Assembly: GCA_947589235.1 (NCBI GenBank)
Contig: CANQAX010000008.1
Coordinates: forward strand, 1 to 33,390
DNA length: 33,390 nt
Direction: 5' to 3'
Source of the DNA: an uncultured Clostridia bacterium
Lineage (GTDB): Bacteria; Bacillota; Clostridia; Christensenellales; Borkfalkiaceae
Shown: in pieces, positions 6,579-14,216 of the stretch
How the letters are laid out: each line of letters begins with the position of its first letter
How positions within the stretch are numbered: the first letter of the stretch is position 1
The notes under the pieces: model-generated
Database searches by the model: none
What the model was told of the DNA's origin: nothing
Seen by the model: the letters and a program-made list of their open reading frames with translations, nothing else
Made by a program: the position numbers and the translations under genes

Positions 6579-6685
6579 ACGACGGCGAACAGAATGACCG
6601 TGCAGACCGTCGCGAGGCAGGCGGCGAGCAATTTCAGGACGATGTGGCTCGTGAAGAGCTTTCCGACAAACTGTAAAAATTTCAT
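6575..6685 (-). CDS. 36-residue membrane microprotein, CdaR/YbbR anchor-like
   Basis: This tiny ORF has overlaps on both sides: its ATG lies in the cdaA stop (ATGA, 6682-6685) and its TGA overlaps the DUF1015 start (TATGA). GGAGGCGAAGAAGGC just upstream gives a good ribosome site. The product starts MKFLQFVGKLFTSHIVLKLL and continues as one hydrophobic helix to its last residue, with a positively charged N-terminal end, so a single-pass membrane peptide with the N-terminus inside is predicted. In most Firmicutes the gene after cdaA is cdaR (YbbR), a regulator with an N-terminal helix of this same style followed by YbbR repeats outside. Here the ORF ends where the repeats should begin. It may be a retained minimal CdaA partner or a relic of cdaR. 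Confidence 0.7.
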   Translation of the reverse strand: MKFLQFVGKLFTSHIVLKLLAACLATVCTVILFAVV

Positions 6686-7509
6686 GCCTTCTTCGCCTCC
6701 GCATTGAATTCTTTCCAATAGTAATCCCTCAAGAACCGCTTGAGGCTCTCCGAATCGACGTACCGCGTGATCTCGCCGCGCTTGACGACGGAGACGATGC
6801 CCGTCTCCTCCGAGACGATGATGGTGGAGACGTCCGCCACCTCGGTGACCCCGATCCCCGCGCGGTGGCGGGTGCCGTAGTCCTTGGGAAATTCGCGCTG
6901 CGTGAGGGGCAGGAAGCACCCCGCGGCTTGGATCTTATCGCCCAAGATGATCATCGCGCCGTCGTGAAGGGGCGCCTTCGGAATGAAGATGCCCTCGATG
7001 AGCTGGTTGGAGATCTTCGCGTTGAGGGTGACGCCGCTGTCGATGACGTCGCGGGGAAGGTTCCCGTTCGAGAGCACGATGAGGGCGCCGATGTTGTTCT
7101 TCGAGAGGTTCTGCACCGCCTTTACGATGCCCGTGACGTACTCCTCGGCGCGGGCACCCGCGACCGTCGTCTTGGTGGGAGACTGGGCATGGTGCGCGCC
7201 GTGCTTGCCCGCGTTGTAGATGCTCCGCTTGATCTCCACGCTGAAGAGGAGCAGGAAAAACGCGGAGAGCAGAAGAATGAACAGGTAGTAGACGAGCATG
7301 TCGACGTGCTCGGAAAAGAGCGCGATGGCGCCCATTCCCAAGAGAAGCACGAGATAGACGGGGATGAGTTGTTTTGCGTTGTTCTCGTACAGCGTCTTGA
7401 ATACGAAGTAGACGAGCAGGAACAACAGGATTGCCTCGGGGATGAAGATCCAGTCGAAATTCAGAAAGACGTTCCGGATGGCATCCCAAACCGCTGCGGG
7501 TTCACGCAT
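6682..7509 (-). CDS. cdaA: Diadenylate cyclase CdaA (c-di-AMP synthase)
   Basis: This 275-residue membrane enzyme makes cyclic di-AMP from two ATP. Three membrane helices fill residues about 22-92, followed by a short coiled linker and the DAC domain (about 120-265). The catalytic and ATP-binding motifs are intact: DGA at 183-185 (PLHDGAMII) and RHR at 214-216 (GTRHRAGIG), with GALIVL at 141-146. The length matches CdaA/DacA (about 270-280). AAGGAG sits 5 bases before the ATG, and a TATAAT promoter lies about 35 bases upstream. The usual neighbours cdaR and glmM are absent; instead a microprotein, a DUF1015 gene and aspartate kinase follow with overlapping codons. c-di-AMP controls potassium and osmolyte uptake, and in some Firmicutes pyruvate carboxylase, hence oxaloacetate and aspartate supply. 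Confidence 0.96.
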   Translation of the reverse strand: MREPAAVWDAIRNVFLNFDWIFIPEAILLFLLVYFVFKTLYENNAKQLIPVYLVLLLGMGAIALFSEHVDMLVYYLFILLLSAFFLLLFSVEIKRSIYNAGKHGAHHAQSPTKTTVAGARAEEYVTGIVKAVQNLSKNNIGALIVLSNGNLPRDVIDSGVTLNAKISNQLIEGIFIPKAPLHDGAMIILGDKIQAAGCFLPLTQREFPKDYGTRHRAGIGVTEVADVSTIIVSEETGIVSVVKRGEITRYVDSESLKRFLRDYYWKEFNAEAKKA

Positions 7510-7541
7510 AATTTCTCCTTGGCTTTCAGTTCTTTTTTACC

Positions 7542-7569
7542 ATTATAACGGGTTCGGGCGAAAAAGCAA
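7542..7569 (-). promoter_or_regulatory. Promoter of the cdaA operon
   Basis: TATAAT (7547 to 7542) lies 33 bases before the cdaA ATG on the minus strand. The -35 is weak: TTGCTT at 16 bases spacing (7569 to 7564), or TTTGCT at 17. It overlaps the short gap after holA, so cdaA can be expressed independently of the upstream ppx-holA unit. Confidence 0.6.
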
Positions 7570-7591
7570 AGCGATTTTCCCTTATTTTGCG

Positions 7592-8569
7592 CTATCCGAA
7601 AAATATTTTCGCGATAGCGGAGGAAATCGCGCCCGTCTTGGTGTATGCCCCGCTCCGCGCCCCCGCCGAGAGCGAATAGAGCGAAAGATACAGCTCGGTC
7701 ACCCGCTTTCTTCCGAGGCGGGCGGCGGCTTCCCTGTTCTTCTGCACGGAGTACGGCTTCACGCCGAGGGCGGAGGCGACTTCGGCGTCCGTTCCCCGCA
7801 TGGCGGAAATTTCGTACAGGGTGCGGTAGTGCGAGACGAGCGCCGCGAGCGCCGCATACTCGTCGAATCCCTTGAGGGAAAGGTCGTGTAAGATGGAAGA
7901 AAATGCGGAAAAATTCCCCCGCGACGCCGCCTGCGTGAGCTCGTACACCTTGTATTCGGTGTCCTTGGCGACGTTTTCCTCGACGTCCCCGCGCGAGATG
8001 TGCCCCTCTTCCCCCGCAAGGAGCGCGAGCTTTTCCGCCTCCTTCGACATGCGCGCGGCGTCCTGCGAGCAGTACCGCACGAGAAGGGAAGCGGCGTCCC
8101 CGTCGATCTTCACCCCGCGGCGGCGGAGCAGCCCGAACACCCAGCGCGAGAGCGTCTCCTCCGTCTCCTTGCCGCAGTCGACGAAGGTGATCCCCTCTTT
8201 TTTCTTGAGGTCCGCCTTCTTCTTGGTCGCGTTGACGAGGAGAAGCACCGTCGTGGGACAGGGGTTTTTCGCGTATTTTCCGACCCCATCCTCCCATTCC
8301 CGCTCGGAAGGGTCGTAATCGTACACGCGGACGAGCCGCTTTTCGTCGAGGAAGGGAAGGGTGTTGAGCCCCGCAAGGAAGGCACGGAGCGCCTCCCCCT
8401 TCAGCGTCTCCCCCTCGACGCGCGCCTCGTTGAGTTCGGGCATGGAAATACGGCATGCTTCGCGCACCGCGCGCACGGCATGTTCGCGGAAGTAGGCGTC
8501 CTCCCCCTCGATGAGGTAGACGGGCGCAATGCTCTCCTTGAGACTGGCTGCAAGACGGACGAATTTCAT
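7592..8569 (-). CDS. holA: DNA polymerase III delta subunit
   Basis: This 325-residue protein has the features of the clamp-loader delta subunit: the opening region APVYLIEGEDAYFREHAVRA is the usual 'Y-L-I-x-G-E-x-x-F' start of HolA, followed by the NTLPFLDEKRLVRVYDYD strand-turn and a C-terminal helical domain ending in YSLSAGARSGAYTKTG. Delta opens the beta sliding clamp inside the clamp-loader complex. The start at 8569 overlaps the comEC stop (ATGA), and comEC-holA is a classic Firmicutes gene pair. The same frame stays open far upstream through comEC, but that part is antisense-like noise of GC-rich coding DNA. Confidence 0.92.
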   Translation of the reverse strand: MKFVRLAASLKESIAPVYLIEGEDAYFREHAVRAVREACRISMPELNEARVEGETLKGEALRAFLAGLNTLPFLDEKRLVRVYDYDPSEREWEDGVGKYAKNPCPTTVLLLVNATKKKADLKKKEGITFVDCGKETEETLSRWVFGLLRRRGVKIDGDAASLLVRYCSQDAARMSKEAEKLALLAGEEGHISRGDVEENVAKDTEYKVYELTQAASRGNFSAFSSILHDLSLKGFDEYAALAALVSHYRTLYEISAMRGTDAEVASALGVKPYSVQKNREAAARLGRKRVTELYLSLYSLSAGARSGAYTKTGAISSAIAKIFFG

Positions 8570-10542
8570 ATCGCGTAGATTATACCATATCCGAGAAAAA
8601 ATTTCAAGCCCGCATCGCCCGTTCCGATGAACAAATCGGCGCCGAGCGCCTCGGGAGCGGTAAAATCGACCTCGACGACGACCCCTTCGGCGAGGAAGGA
8701 GAGCTTTTCCTCGCTCTCGAACGTGAAATCGATGCCGCCGACGGTGAAGGACTTCCCGAAAACAAGTTCCGTTTCGAGGAGCCCCGTCGCCGTCTCCTCG
8801 CACGCGTAGATCGCGGCGGCGCCCGTAAACGCCGCGACGTTGATGACCCTCCCCTCGTCCTTCCCGAGCGCGACGGCGGCGTCGAGCGTTCCCGTATCCC
8901 GCCGCCGAAGGAAGTCGCGGCACTGCCCGAGCGTTGCATTTTCGCCGAGAATGAGCACCGAGCAATCGCGTGTGCGGACGAGGACGAGCTCCCCGTCTCC
9001 CCCGTCGTACACATCGACGCGGCAGCCCGCAAGGACGGCGTTCTCGGCGAGGATACACGCGAAGAGCAGGCACAGCCCGCCCAAGGCGAGCCCGCTGCGG
9101 GCAAGTCCCCCGAAACGGACGCGCTCGGAGACGAGGACGAGCGTGCAGACGATGACCATCCCGCCCGCCCCGAGGGAAATGCCCGTAAGGAGGGCGGAAA
9201 AGTCGGTGACGGCGAGCACAAACAGGAGAAGGGCGAGAACGGCCTCGGGGACAATGAGAAAATAGGGCGCCGCGGGCGGAATGATGAGGGACGCAACCGC
9301 GGTGACGACGAGCGAGAGATACGCCGTCGGCAGGACGGGCAGAAAGACGGGATTGAGCAAGATCCCCCACAGGGAGAAGTAGCCGTACGTCTCCAACAGG
9401 ACGGGAAAGGTGAACGCCTGCACGGAGAGCGTCGCCGAAAGGTAGGAAGAAATTCCCCGCGGGAGATGAATGCGGCAGAGCGCGCGGGTGATCCCTCCCG
9501 AGAGCATCGCGAGCCCGAACACCGCCGCAAAGGAGAGGCGGAACCCGACGGACAACCACTCCGCGGGGCGGAAGAGGAGCACGACGAGGGAGGCAAGGCA
9601 GAGCGAGCTCAAGAGGTCGGGCTTTCTGCCCGCCGCCCTTCTCACCCCGAGGGCGGCGCACATGACGAGCGCGCGGACGGCGGAGACGGAGAACCCGCAA
9701 ACGGCGACATACGCCGCCGAGACGAGCACGGCGGGGACAAAAGAAAAACGGCGCAACGGGCGCGCCGCAAGCGAGACGGCACCGTACAAAATGCCGATAT
9801 GGAGTCCGGAAACGGCGAAGATATGGGCGATCCCCGCCCCGCGGACCGCCGCGAGGACCCCGTCGTCCACGCTGCCCGAATTGCCCGTGAGGAGGGCATA
9901 GCCGACCTGCGCTTCCTCGCGCTCCATGTTTTCATGCAGAAGGTCGTAGAGCGCGGCGTTCACGCGGAGAAAGGGATCGGACGAGACGCCGACCTTCTCC
10001 CAATTTGCGGCGTTCATCGAATAGCGGATATCCGCCACGTAGTCGGACGAATCGTTCGGGGCGGGAAGGTCGGTGTGCACCGTCCTGCCCGACGCCTCGA
10101 TGAGGTCGCCCGCGCGGAGCTCCTCCGAGGGAAGGACGAGGCTCAATTTCCCGCCCGTCCGCCCGCCGTTCAGGGTGAGGCGGGAGAGCGTCACTTCGGA
10201 GTAGCCGTCGCGGACGGTGATCTCGGAGATCGTCCCGCGGACGGTCGAATACGGCTCGCTGTCATCGGCGGAAAAGCGCAGGGTGTACAGGTGGACGGCG
10301 CCCGCGCCGAGCCCGCAGAAGGCGGCAAGGCAGAGAAAGAACGGGAGGAATTTTTTCCGCAGGGACGCGACCGAGAGGACGAAGAAGATCGCGGGAAGGA
10401 GAAAGGACGACGCTTCGACCGTGAAAAAGCGCAGCGCCGTATACAGAAAGATACCGAAACAGACCCCTGCCGCACAGGGAAGCAGGGGTCTGAAATTGAT
10501 GCGCGGCAGTTCTCTTCGCACCGTTTGTTCCGTTTTGTCCAT
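8566..10542 (-). CDS. comEC: ComEC/Rec2-type DNA uptake channel with degenerate C-terminal domain
   Basis: This 658-residue polytopic membrane protein belongs to the ComEC/Rec2 family. The N-terminal membrane segments (about 18-80) and a soluble OB-like domain (about 80-190) are followed by the Competence domain, with HIFAVSGLHIGILYG near 240 as its signature and about eight further helices to around 490. The C-terminal part should be a metallo-beta-lactamase-like nuclease domain. Its first strand is recognisable (VDVYDGGDGELVLVRT), but the expected HxHxDH stretch is replaced (DAAVALGKDEGRVINVAAF) and no metal-ligand histidines remain. Transport of single-stranded DNA may persist without strand degradation. 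The ATG follows AAGGCGGAG closely. A strong hairpin lies within codons 17-27. It is followed by holA with overlapping codons. Confidence 0.88.
   Translation of the reverse strand: MDKTEQTVRRELPRINFRPLLPCAAGVCFGIFLYTALRFFTVEASSFLLPAIFFVLSVASLRKKFLPFFLCLAAFCGLGAGAVHLYTLRFSADDSEPYSTVRGTISEITVRDGYSEVTLSRLTLNGGRTGGKLSLVLPSEELRAGDLIEASGRTVHTDLPAPNDSSDYVADIRYSMNAANWEKVGVSSDPFLRVNAALYDLLHENMEREEAQVGYALLTGNSGSVDDGVLAAVRGAGIAHIFAVSGLHIGILYGAVSLAARPLRRFSFVPAVLVSAAYVAVCGFSVSAVRALVMCAALGVRRAAGRKPDLLSSLCLASLVVLLFRPAEWLSVGFRLSFAAVFGLAMLSGGITRALCRIHLPRGISSYLSATLSVQAFTFPVLLETYGYFSLWGILLNPVFLPVLPTAYLSLVVTAVASLIIPPAAPYFLIVPEAVLALLLFVLAVTDFSALLTGISLGAGGMVIVCTLVLVSERVRFGGLARSGLALGGLCLLFACILAENAVLAGCRVDVYDGGDGELVLVRTRDCSVLILGENATLGQCRDFLRRRDTGTLDAAVALGKDEGRVINVAAFTGAAAIYACEETATGLLETELVFGKSFTVGGIDFTFESEEKLSFLAEGVVVEVDFTAPEALGADLFIGTGDAGLKFFLGYGIIYAI
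10460..10492 (-). other. Perfect 11-bp inverted repeat inside the start of comEC
   Basis: CAGACCCCTGC (10460-10470) and GCAGGGGTCTG (10482-10492) are exact inverted copies with an 11-base loop, 50-80 bases into the comEC reading frame, encoding residues around FRPLLPCAAGV. An 11-bp GC-rich perfect stem is unlikely by chance at this position. With no T-run it would act, if at all, on translation or mRNA stability. Confidence 0.6.
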
Positions 10543-10617
10543 TCTCCGCCTTCGATCAAACCTTCCCGCAAGGGGCGTTCCCCCGCGAAGGGTGCCCCGA
10601 ACAGATCCCGCGGGCGC

Positions 10618-11598
10618 TCATTCCATCTTCAGCTTCGCGAGGAGGGCGGGGTTGCCCATCGCCCTGCCGCCGCCGAGCACGACCGCCATCTGCGGATCGG
10701 ACGGAAGGTGCGCTTCCATCTGCAGCCGCTCGGAGACGTAATCGGAAAATCCCGCGATCTGCGTCACGCCGCCCGCGAGGAAAATCCCGTTCTTGCACAT
10801 TGCCGCCGAGACCTCCGCGGGCAGTTTGCGGAGCACGATCTCGGCGTACTCGATGACCTTGTCCACGTACACGCGGATGGGCAGGAGCACGTCCCCCGAG
10901 GAGACGGCGACCGAGCGCGGTCTGCCCGTCTCGACGTCGCGTCCGTTGATGATACAGCTCTGGTTGTCGCTCTCGATGAGGCTCCCGACCGAATTTTTCA
11001 GCTTTTCGCTCGTCGCCGAGCCGATCTTGAGGCGGTAATTTTCGGCGATATGGTCGATGATGTGGATATCCATGTTGCTCCCGCCGACGTTCATCGTGAG
11101 CCCCGCGATGATCCCGTCGAGCGAGAACGCGGCGAGCGACGTCTTCCCCGCGCCCATGTCGATGGCAAACACGGGGTTGGACTCGGAGAGCGGGGCGTCG
11201 TGCCCGAGCACGGCAAGGTAGGGCGTCTCGACGAACTCCGCACGGGCGACGCCCGCCGACTTCGCGACCCGCAGAAATGCCGCGCGGGAATCGGGCGAGA
11301 AGCCGCAAGGCACGCAGAAGAGCGCCTCGACCCCCCTCCTCGACACCTTCGAGAGGAAAAATTCGAGGAGCGCGGCGGCGAGCCGTTCGTCGACGATCTC
11401 CCCCTCATAGACGGGGAAGCACACCTCCGTCGCGTCGGCGGTCTTGCCGAGGAGCCGCTTCGCCTCGTTCCCGAAGGCGCGGATCTCCCGCGTGTCGCGC
11501 GTCACGGTGACGCAGGTCGCCTCCGAGAGGACGATGCCGCTCCCGATCTTGAAGATCTTGGTCACCGAGGTGCCGAAGTCAATCGCAAGTTTCAACAT
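10618..11598 (-). CDS. MreB-like actin-family protein (divergent)
   Basis: This 326-residue protein has the actin/Hsp70 nucleotide fold of MreB: phosphate-1 loop AIDFGTSVTK near the start, then LLGKTADATEVCFPVYEGEI (the counterpart of the MreB IGRTP...RPMKDGVI stretch), phosphate-2 loop AIDMGAGKTSLAAFS, the NVGGSNMDIHIIDHI segment and the adenosine loop IFLAGGVTQIAGF. Several canonical residues differ (DMGAGKTS instead of DIGGGTTE), so it is a divergent paralogue. I chose ATG at 11598, preceded by GGAGG at 11 bases; an ATG six codons upstream has no ribosome site. Maf next to mreB is a Bacillus-type arrangement, but mreC and mreD are missing here and comEC follows. It probably forms membrane-associated filaments in cell-shape or division control. 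Confidence 0.78.
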   Translation of the reverse strand: MLKLAIDFGTSVTKIFKIGSGIVLSEATCVTVTRDTREIRAFGNEAKRLLGKTADATEVCFPVYEGEIVDERLAAALLEFFLSKVSRRGVEALFCVPCGFSPDSRAAFLRVAKSAGVARAEFVETPYLAVLGHDAPLSESNPVFAIDMGAGKTSLAAFSLDGIIAGLTMNVGGSNMDIHIIDHIAENYRLKIGSATSEKLKNSVGSLIESDNQSCIINGRDVETGRPRSVAVSSGDVLLPIRVYVDKVIEYAEIVLRKLPAEVSAAMCKNGIFLAGGVTQIAGFSDYVSERLQMEAHLPSDPQMAVVLGGGRAMGNPALLAKLKME

Positions 11599-12157
11599 AA
11601 TACGGAATTCCTCCATGTTTTTCGATGAGGGAGCGGGTCTCGCGCACGGGCAGCCCGACGACGCCCGTATAGCTCCCCTCTATGTCTGCGACGAGGTCAT
11701 ACCCGTCCTGAATGCCGTAGGCGCCCGCCTTGTCGAACGGCTTCCCGCTCGCAACGTACGCCTCGATGAGCTCCCTTGAAAGCTCCCTGAACCGCACGAG
11801 CGTCCTGCTCACGAGGGAAAACTCCTTCTCCGCGCTAACAAGACACACCCCCGTGTAGACGGCGTGCTCCCTTCCCGAGAGGGCGGAGAGCATCTCCTTC
11901 GCCTCCTCTTTAGAGTGCGGCTTGCCCAAGATGTTCCCGCCGAGTTCGACGACGGTGTCCGCGCCGAGCACGGCACAGCACGGATTGCGGGAGAGGACGT
12001 CCTTCGCCTTGCCCCTTGCAAACGCGAGAACGGTATCATACGCGGAGAGCCCCTTTGCCGATTCCTCGAACAAAGAGGGCTCCACGATAAAGCGGGGGCA
12101 GATGCGCGCGAGGAGTTCCCTCCGCCGCGGCGATCCGCTTGCGAGAATGAGCTGCAT
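11579..12157 (-). CDS. maf: Maf-family nucleoside triphosphate pyrophosphatase
   Basis: This 192-residue protein is of typical Maf length. It shows the SGSPRR phosphate-binding motif (residues 7-12), the catalytic GADTVV Asp region, GKPHSKEEA, and the FDKAGAYGIQ motif near 141-150. Maf enzymes hydrolyse non-canonical or modified NTPs (dTTP/UTP or m7GTP according to subtype) to the monophosphate and are linked to septum formation arrest. The ATG shares its A with the ppx stop (TGATG), and the end overlaps the start of the mreB-like gene by 20 bases, so the genes are translationally coupled. Confidence 0.95.
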   Translation of the reverse strand: MQLILASGSPRRRELLARICPRFIVEPSLFEESAKGLSAYDTVLAFARGKAKDVLSRNPCCAVLGADTVVELGGNILGKPHSKEEAKEMLSALSGREHAVYTGVCLVSAEKEFSLVSRTLVRFRELSRELIEAYVASGKPFDKAGAYGIQDGYDLVADIEGSYTGVVGLPVRETRSLIEKHGGIPYYVETCD

Positions 12158-13671
12158 CAGAGGATCTCGAGATTCTTGTGGTACGCGCGCTTGAATTCGG
12201 CGTTCGCGTTCATCGCCTGACGGATCTCGAGCGCCGCGTCGCCCGCGAGCTCCGTCTTCATGATGACGGAATCGCCGAGCACGTCGCAGTTGAGCCCCGT
12301 CACCATGCCCGTCCCGTCGCGGTCGAGGCTCTCGGCAATGCGGAGGAGCACGCCGAGCTTGCGGACGATGTCGAGGTCGTCGTCGTTTACGATGTCCTTA
12401 TACTTCGCCCAGTCGGCAGGCGCGAGGTCCTCCTTCCTGTGGCACCCCGCGACGAACGCCGCGAGCACGATCTCGCGGTGGGTCGCCCCATAGATGCCGC
12501 TGTTGAGGATCATGTAGCGGCTGTGCTTCTGGTTGTTGTAGTAGCGGACGCGGAGCCCGCAGTCGTGCAGGCTCGCCGCGATCTTGAGAACTTTCAGATA
12601 GATCCGCGGGAACTTGTGCAGGACGCGGAGCTGCTTGAAGAGCTGGATGCTGAGGTGCACGACGTGTTCGACGTGCTTTTCGTTGCAGCCGTAGTAGCGG
12701 ACGAGCGTGTTGAGGGAGTAGGACAGCACGTCCGAGATGGGGCGCTCCGTCGTGAGCGGGAGCGCCTGATTGAACATGATCCCCTCGCGCAGCCCGCAGC
12801 CGCTCGTGATGAACGATTCGATGTGAAGATAGTCGGTGAACGCCTTGATGATGGCGAGCGCGGCGGGCAGAATGTCCGCACGGGCGGGAGAGAGCCCGCG
12901 GATGCGCTTGCGCTTTTCGACGTCGAGCACGCGGATGGTCTCGTAGATGAAGCGGAAGTCCTCCACCGCGAACTGATAGTTGTGCACGGTGTTGAGGGGG
13001 TACTTGCGCACGATGCGGTTCATCTTATAGAGGTTGCGGAAGGAGCCGCCCACGCCGATCATCTGCGTGTCGGGTTCCACCTCCGAGAGCCACTCGATCT
13101 TCTTAAACTGCTCGGTGAAGAACTCCTCGATGCGGGCGGTCTGCTCCTCGGGGAGGAGATTGTCGTCCTTGAAGAGGTCGGTAAGGGTCACCGCGCCGAA
13201 CGCGAGCGTCGCATAATTTAAGACGCACCTGCGGTTGTAGTAGATGATCTTCGTGCTGCCGCCGCCGATCTCGAGCACGATGCCCTTCGGCACGTCCATC
13301 GAGTTGATGACGCCGCGGTAGACGAGCGTCGCCTCCTCTTCCTCGGACAGAACGTCCACCTTGATGCCGACGCTCGCCTGAATTTCGTCGAGGAAGGAGC
13401 GCTGGTTTTTGGCGCGGCGGACCGCCGCGGTCGCGACCGCGATGATCCGCGTCACGCCCGAGGCGTCGCAAAGCCTCTTGAAGATCTTGAGGGTGCGGAT
13501 GGTCTCCGCCACCCGCTGCGGCTTCAAAAACCCGTCCCGGTCCATGTCCTGACCGAGACGGACGCTCTCCTTGAGTTCATCCGTCACCATGAAATGACAG
13601 TCGTCGAAAAGATCCACGATGACGAGGCGCGCGGAGTTGGAGCCAAGATCGATTATCCCAATTTTTTCCAT
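12157..13671 (-). CDS. ppx: Ppx/GppA-family exopolyphosphatase/guanosine pentaphosphatase
   Basis: This 504-residue protein has two parts. Residues about 1-300 form the acetate/sugar-kinase fold, with IGIIDLGSNSARLVIVD (phosphate-1), the catalytic Glu region SEEEEATLVYRGV and LEIGGGSTKIIYY (phosphate-2). Residues about 315-504 form an HD-like helical domain (HVEHVVHLSIQLF, AASLHDCGLRVRYYNNQKHS). This full-length two-domain form acts on polyphosphate and/or pppGpp, in the stringent response and phosphate storage. The ATG is preceded by AAAGGA at 12 bases. A good promoter lies about 85 bases upstream. It is the first gene of the ppx-maf-mreB-like-comEC-holA unit. Which of the two substrates it prefers cannot be read from sequence. 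Confidence 0.92.
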   Translation of the reverse strand: MEKIGIIDLGSNSARLVIVDLFDDCHFMVTDELKESVRLGQDMDRDGFLKPQRVAETIRTLKIFKRLCDASGVTRIIAVATAAVRRAKNQRSFLDEIQASVGIKVDVLSEEEEATLVYRGVINSMDVPKGIVLEIGGGSTKIIYYNRRCVLNYATLAFGAVTLTDLFKDDNLLPEEQTARIEEFFTEQFKKIEWLSEVEPDTQMIGVGGSFRNLYKMNRIVRKYPLNTVHNYQFAVEDFRFIYETIRVLDVEKRKRIRGLSPARADILPAALAIIKAFTDYLHIESFITSGCGLREGIMFNQALPLTTERPISDVLSYSLNTLVRYYGCNEKHVEHVVHLSIQLFKQLRVLHKFPRIYLKVLKIAASLHDCGLRVRYYNNQKHSRYMILNSGIYGATHREIVLAAFVAGCHRKEDLAPADWAKYKDIVNDDDLDIVRKLGVLLRIAESLDRDGTGMVTGLNCDVLGDSVIMKTELAGDAALEIRQAMNANAEFKRAYHKNLEIL

Positions 13672-13755
13672 TTTCTGTCACGTCCTTTGACTGCTCGGAC
13701 ACCCTGTCCGGCGGGGACACACCTAAAACTCCCCGAGTCTACCATTCTCGGCGAT

Positions 13756-13784
13756 ATTCTACCACAGAAAGAAGGGTTTGTCCA
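13756..13784 (-). promoter_or_regulatory. Promoter of the ppx-holA operon
   Basis: TGGACA (13784 to 13779) and TAGAAT (13761 to 13756) are spaced by 17 bases on the minus strand, each one mismatch from consensus. The roughly 80-base leader that follows contains the small hairpin CGGACA-ccc-TGTCCG (13696-13710) just before the ribosome site. Confidence 0.75.
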
Positions 13785-13823
13785 TACCCTTTTTGAAAAA
13801 AGTTTGATGATTTTTCAAAAATT

Positions 13824-14216
13824 TCACAATTTCACATCGTCCCTTTGCGGCGAACGGGCGCGAAGAACGTCGAACAGCCTCACTGCCGCAAGGACGATGA
13901 GAAAGAGACCGAAGCCCCTCCGCAGAAGAAGGGCGGGAAGGCGGGTCGCGGCGAACGAAAAGAGAACGGAAACGAGGAGGGCGGGCACGCACAGAAAGAG
14001 GAGATCGGCGCGCCGAAGGAGCCCGTTTTTCGCGTGCACGGAGAGCGCAATTGCCGACATGGGTAGAAAAGACAGCAGATTTACGCCCTGCGCCGCCGCC
14101 TGTCCCACTCCCGCCGCGGCGGTGAGGAGCGGGATGAGAAGGGTGCCTCCGCCCATCCCCATTCCGCCGAGGACGCCGCCCGCGAGCCCGCACAGAAAAT
14201 ACACGTAAAAGCTCAC
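13824..14216 (-). CDS. TSUP-family half-size permease, second subunit
   Basis: This 130-residue membrane protein has about four helices and the glycine-rich start of a TSUP (TauE/SafE, DUF81) repeat: GLAGGVLGGMGMGGGTLLIP. Full TSUP transporters are about 250 residues with two such four-helix repeats; here each repeat is its own gene. I start it at GTG (14216), which overlaps the TGA of the first half (GTGA). No independent Shine-Dalgarno site is obvious, in keeping with coupling. The pair probably assembles as a heterodimer exporting or importing a small organic or sulfur-containing anion. The substrate cannot be inferred. Confidence 0.8.
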   Translation of the reverse strand: MSFYVYFLCGLAGGVLGGMGMGGGTLLIPLLTAAAGVGQAAAQGVNLLSFLPMSAIALSVHAKNGLLRRADLLFLCVPALLVSVLFSFAATRLPALLLRRGFGLFLIVLAAVRLFDVLRARSPQRDDVKL

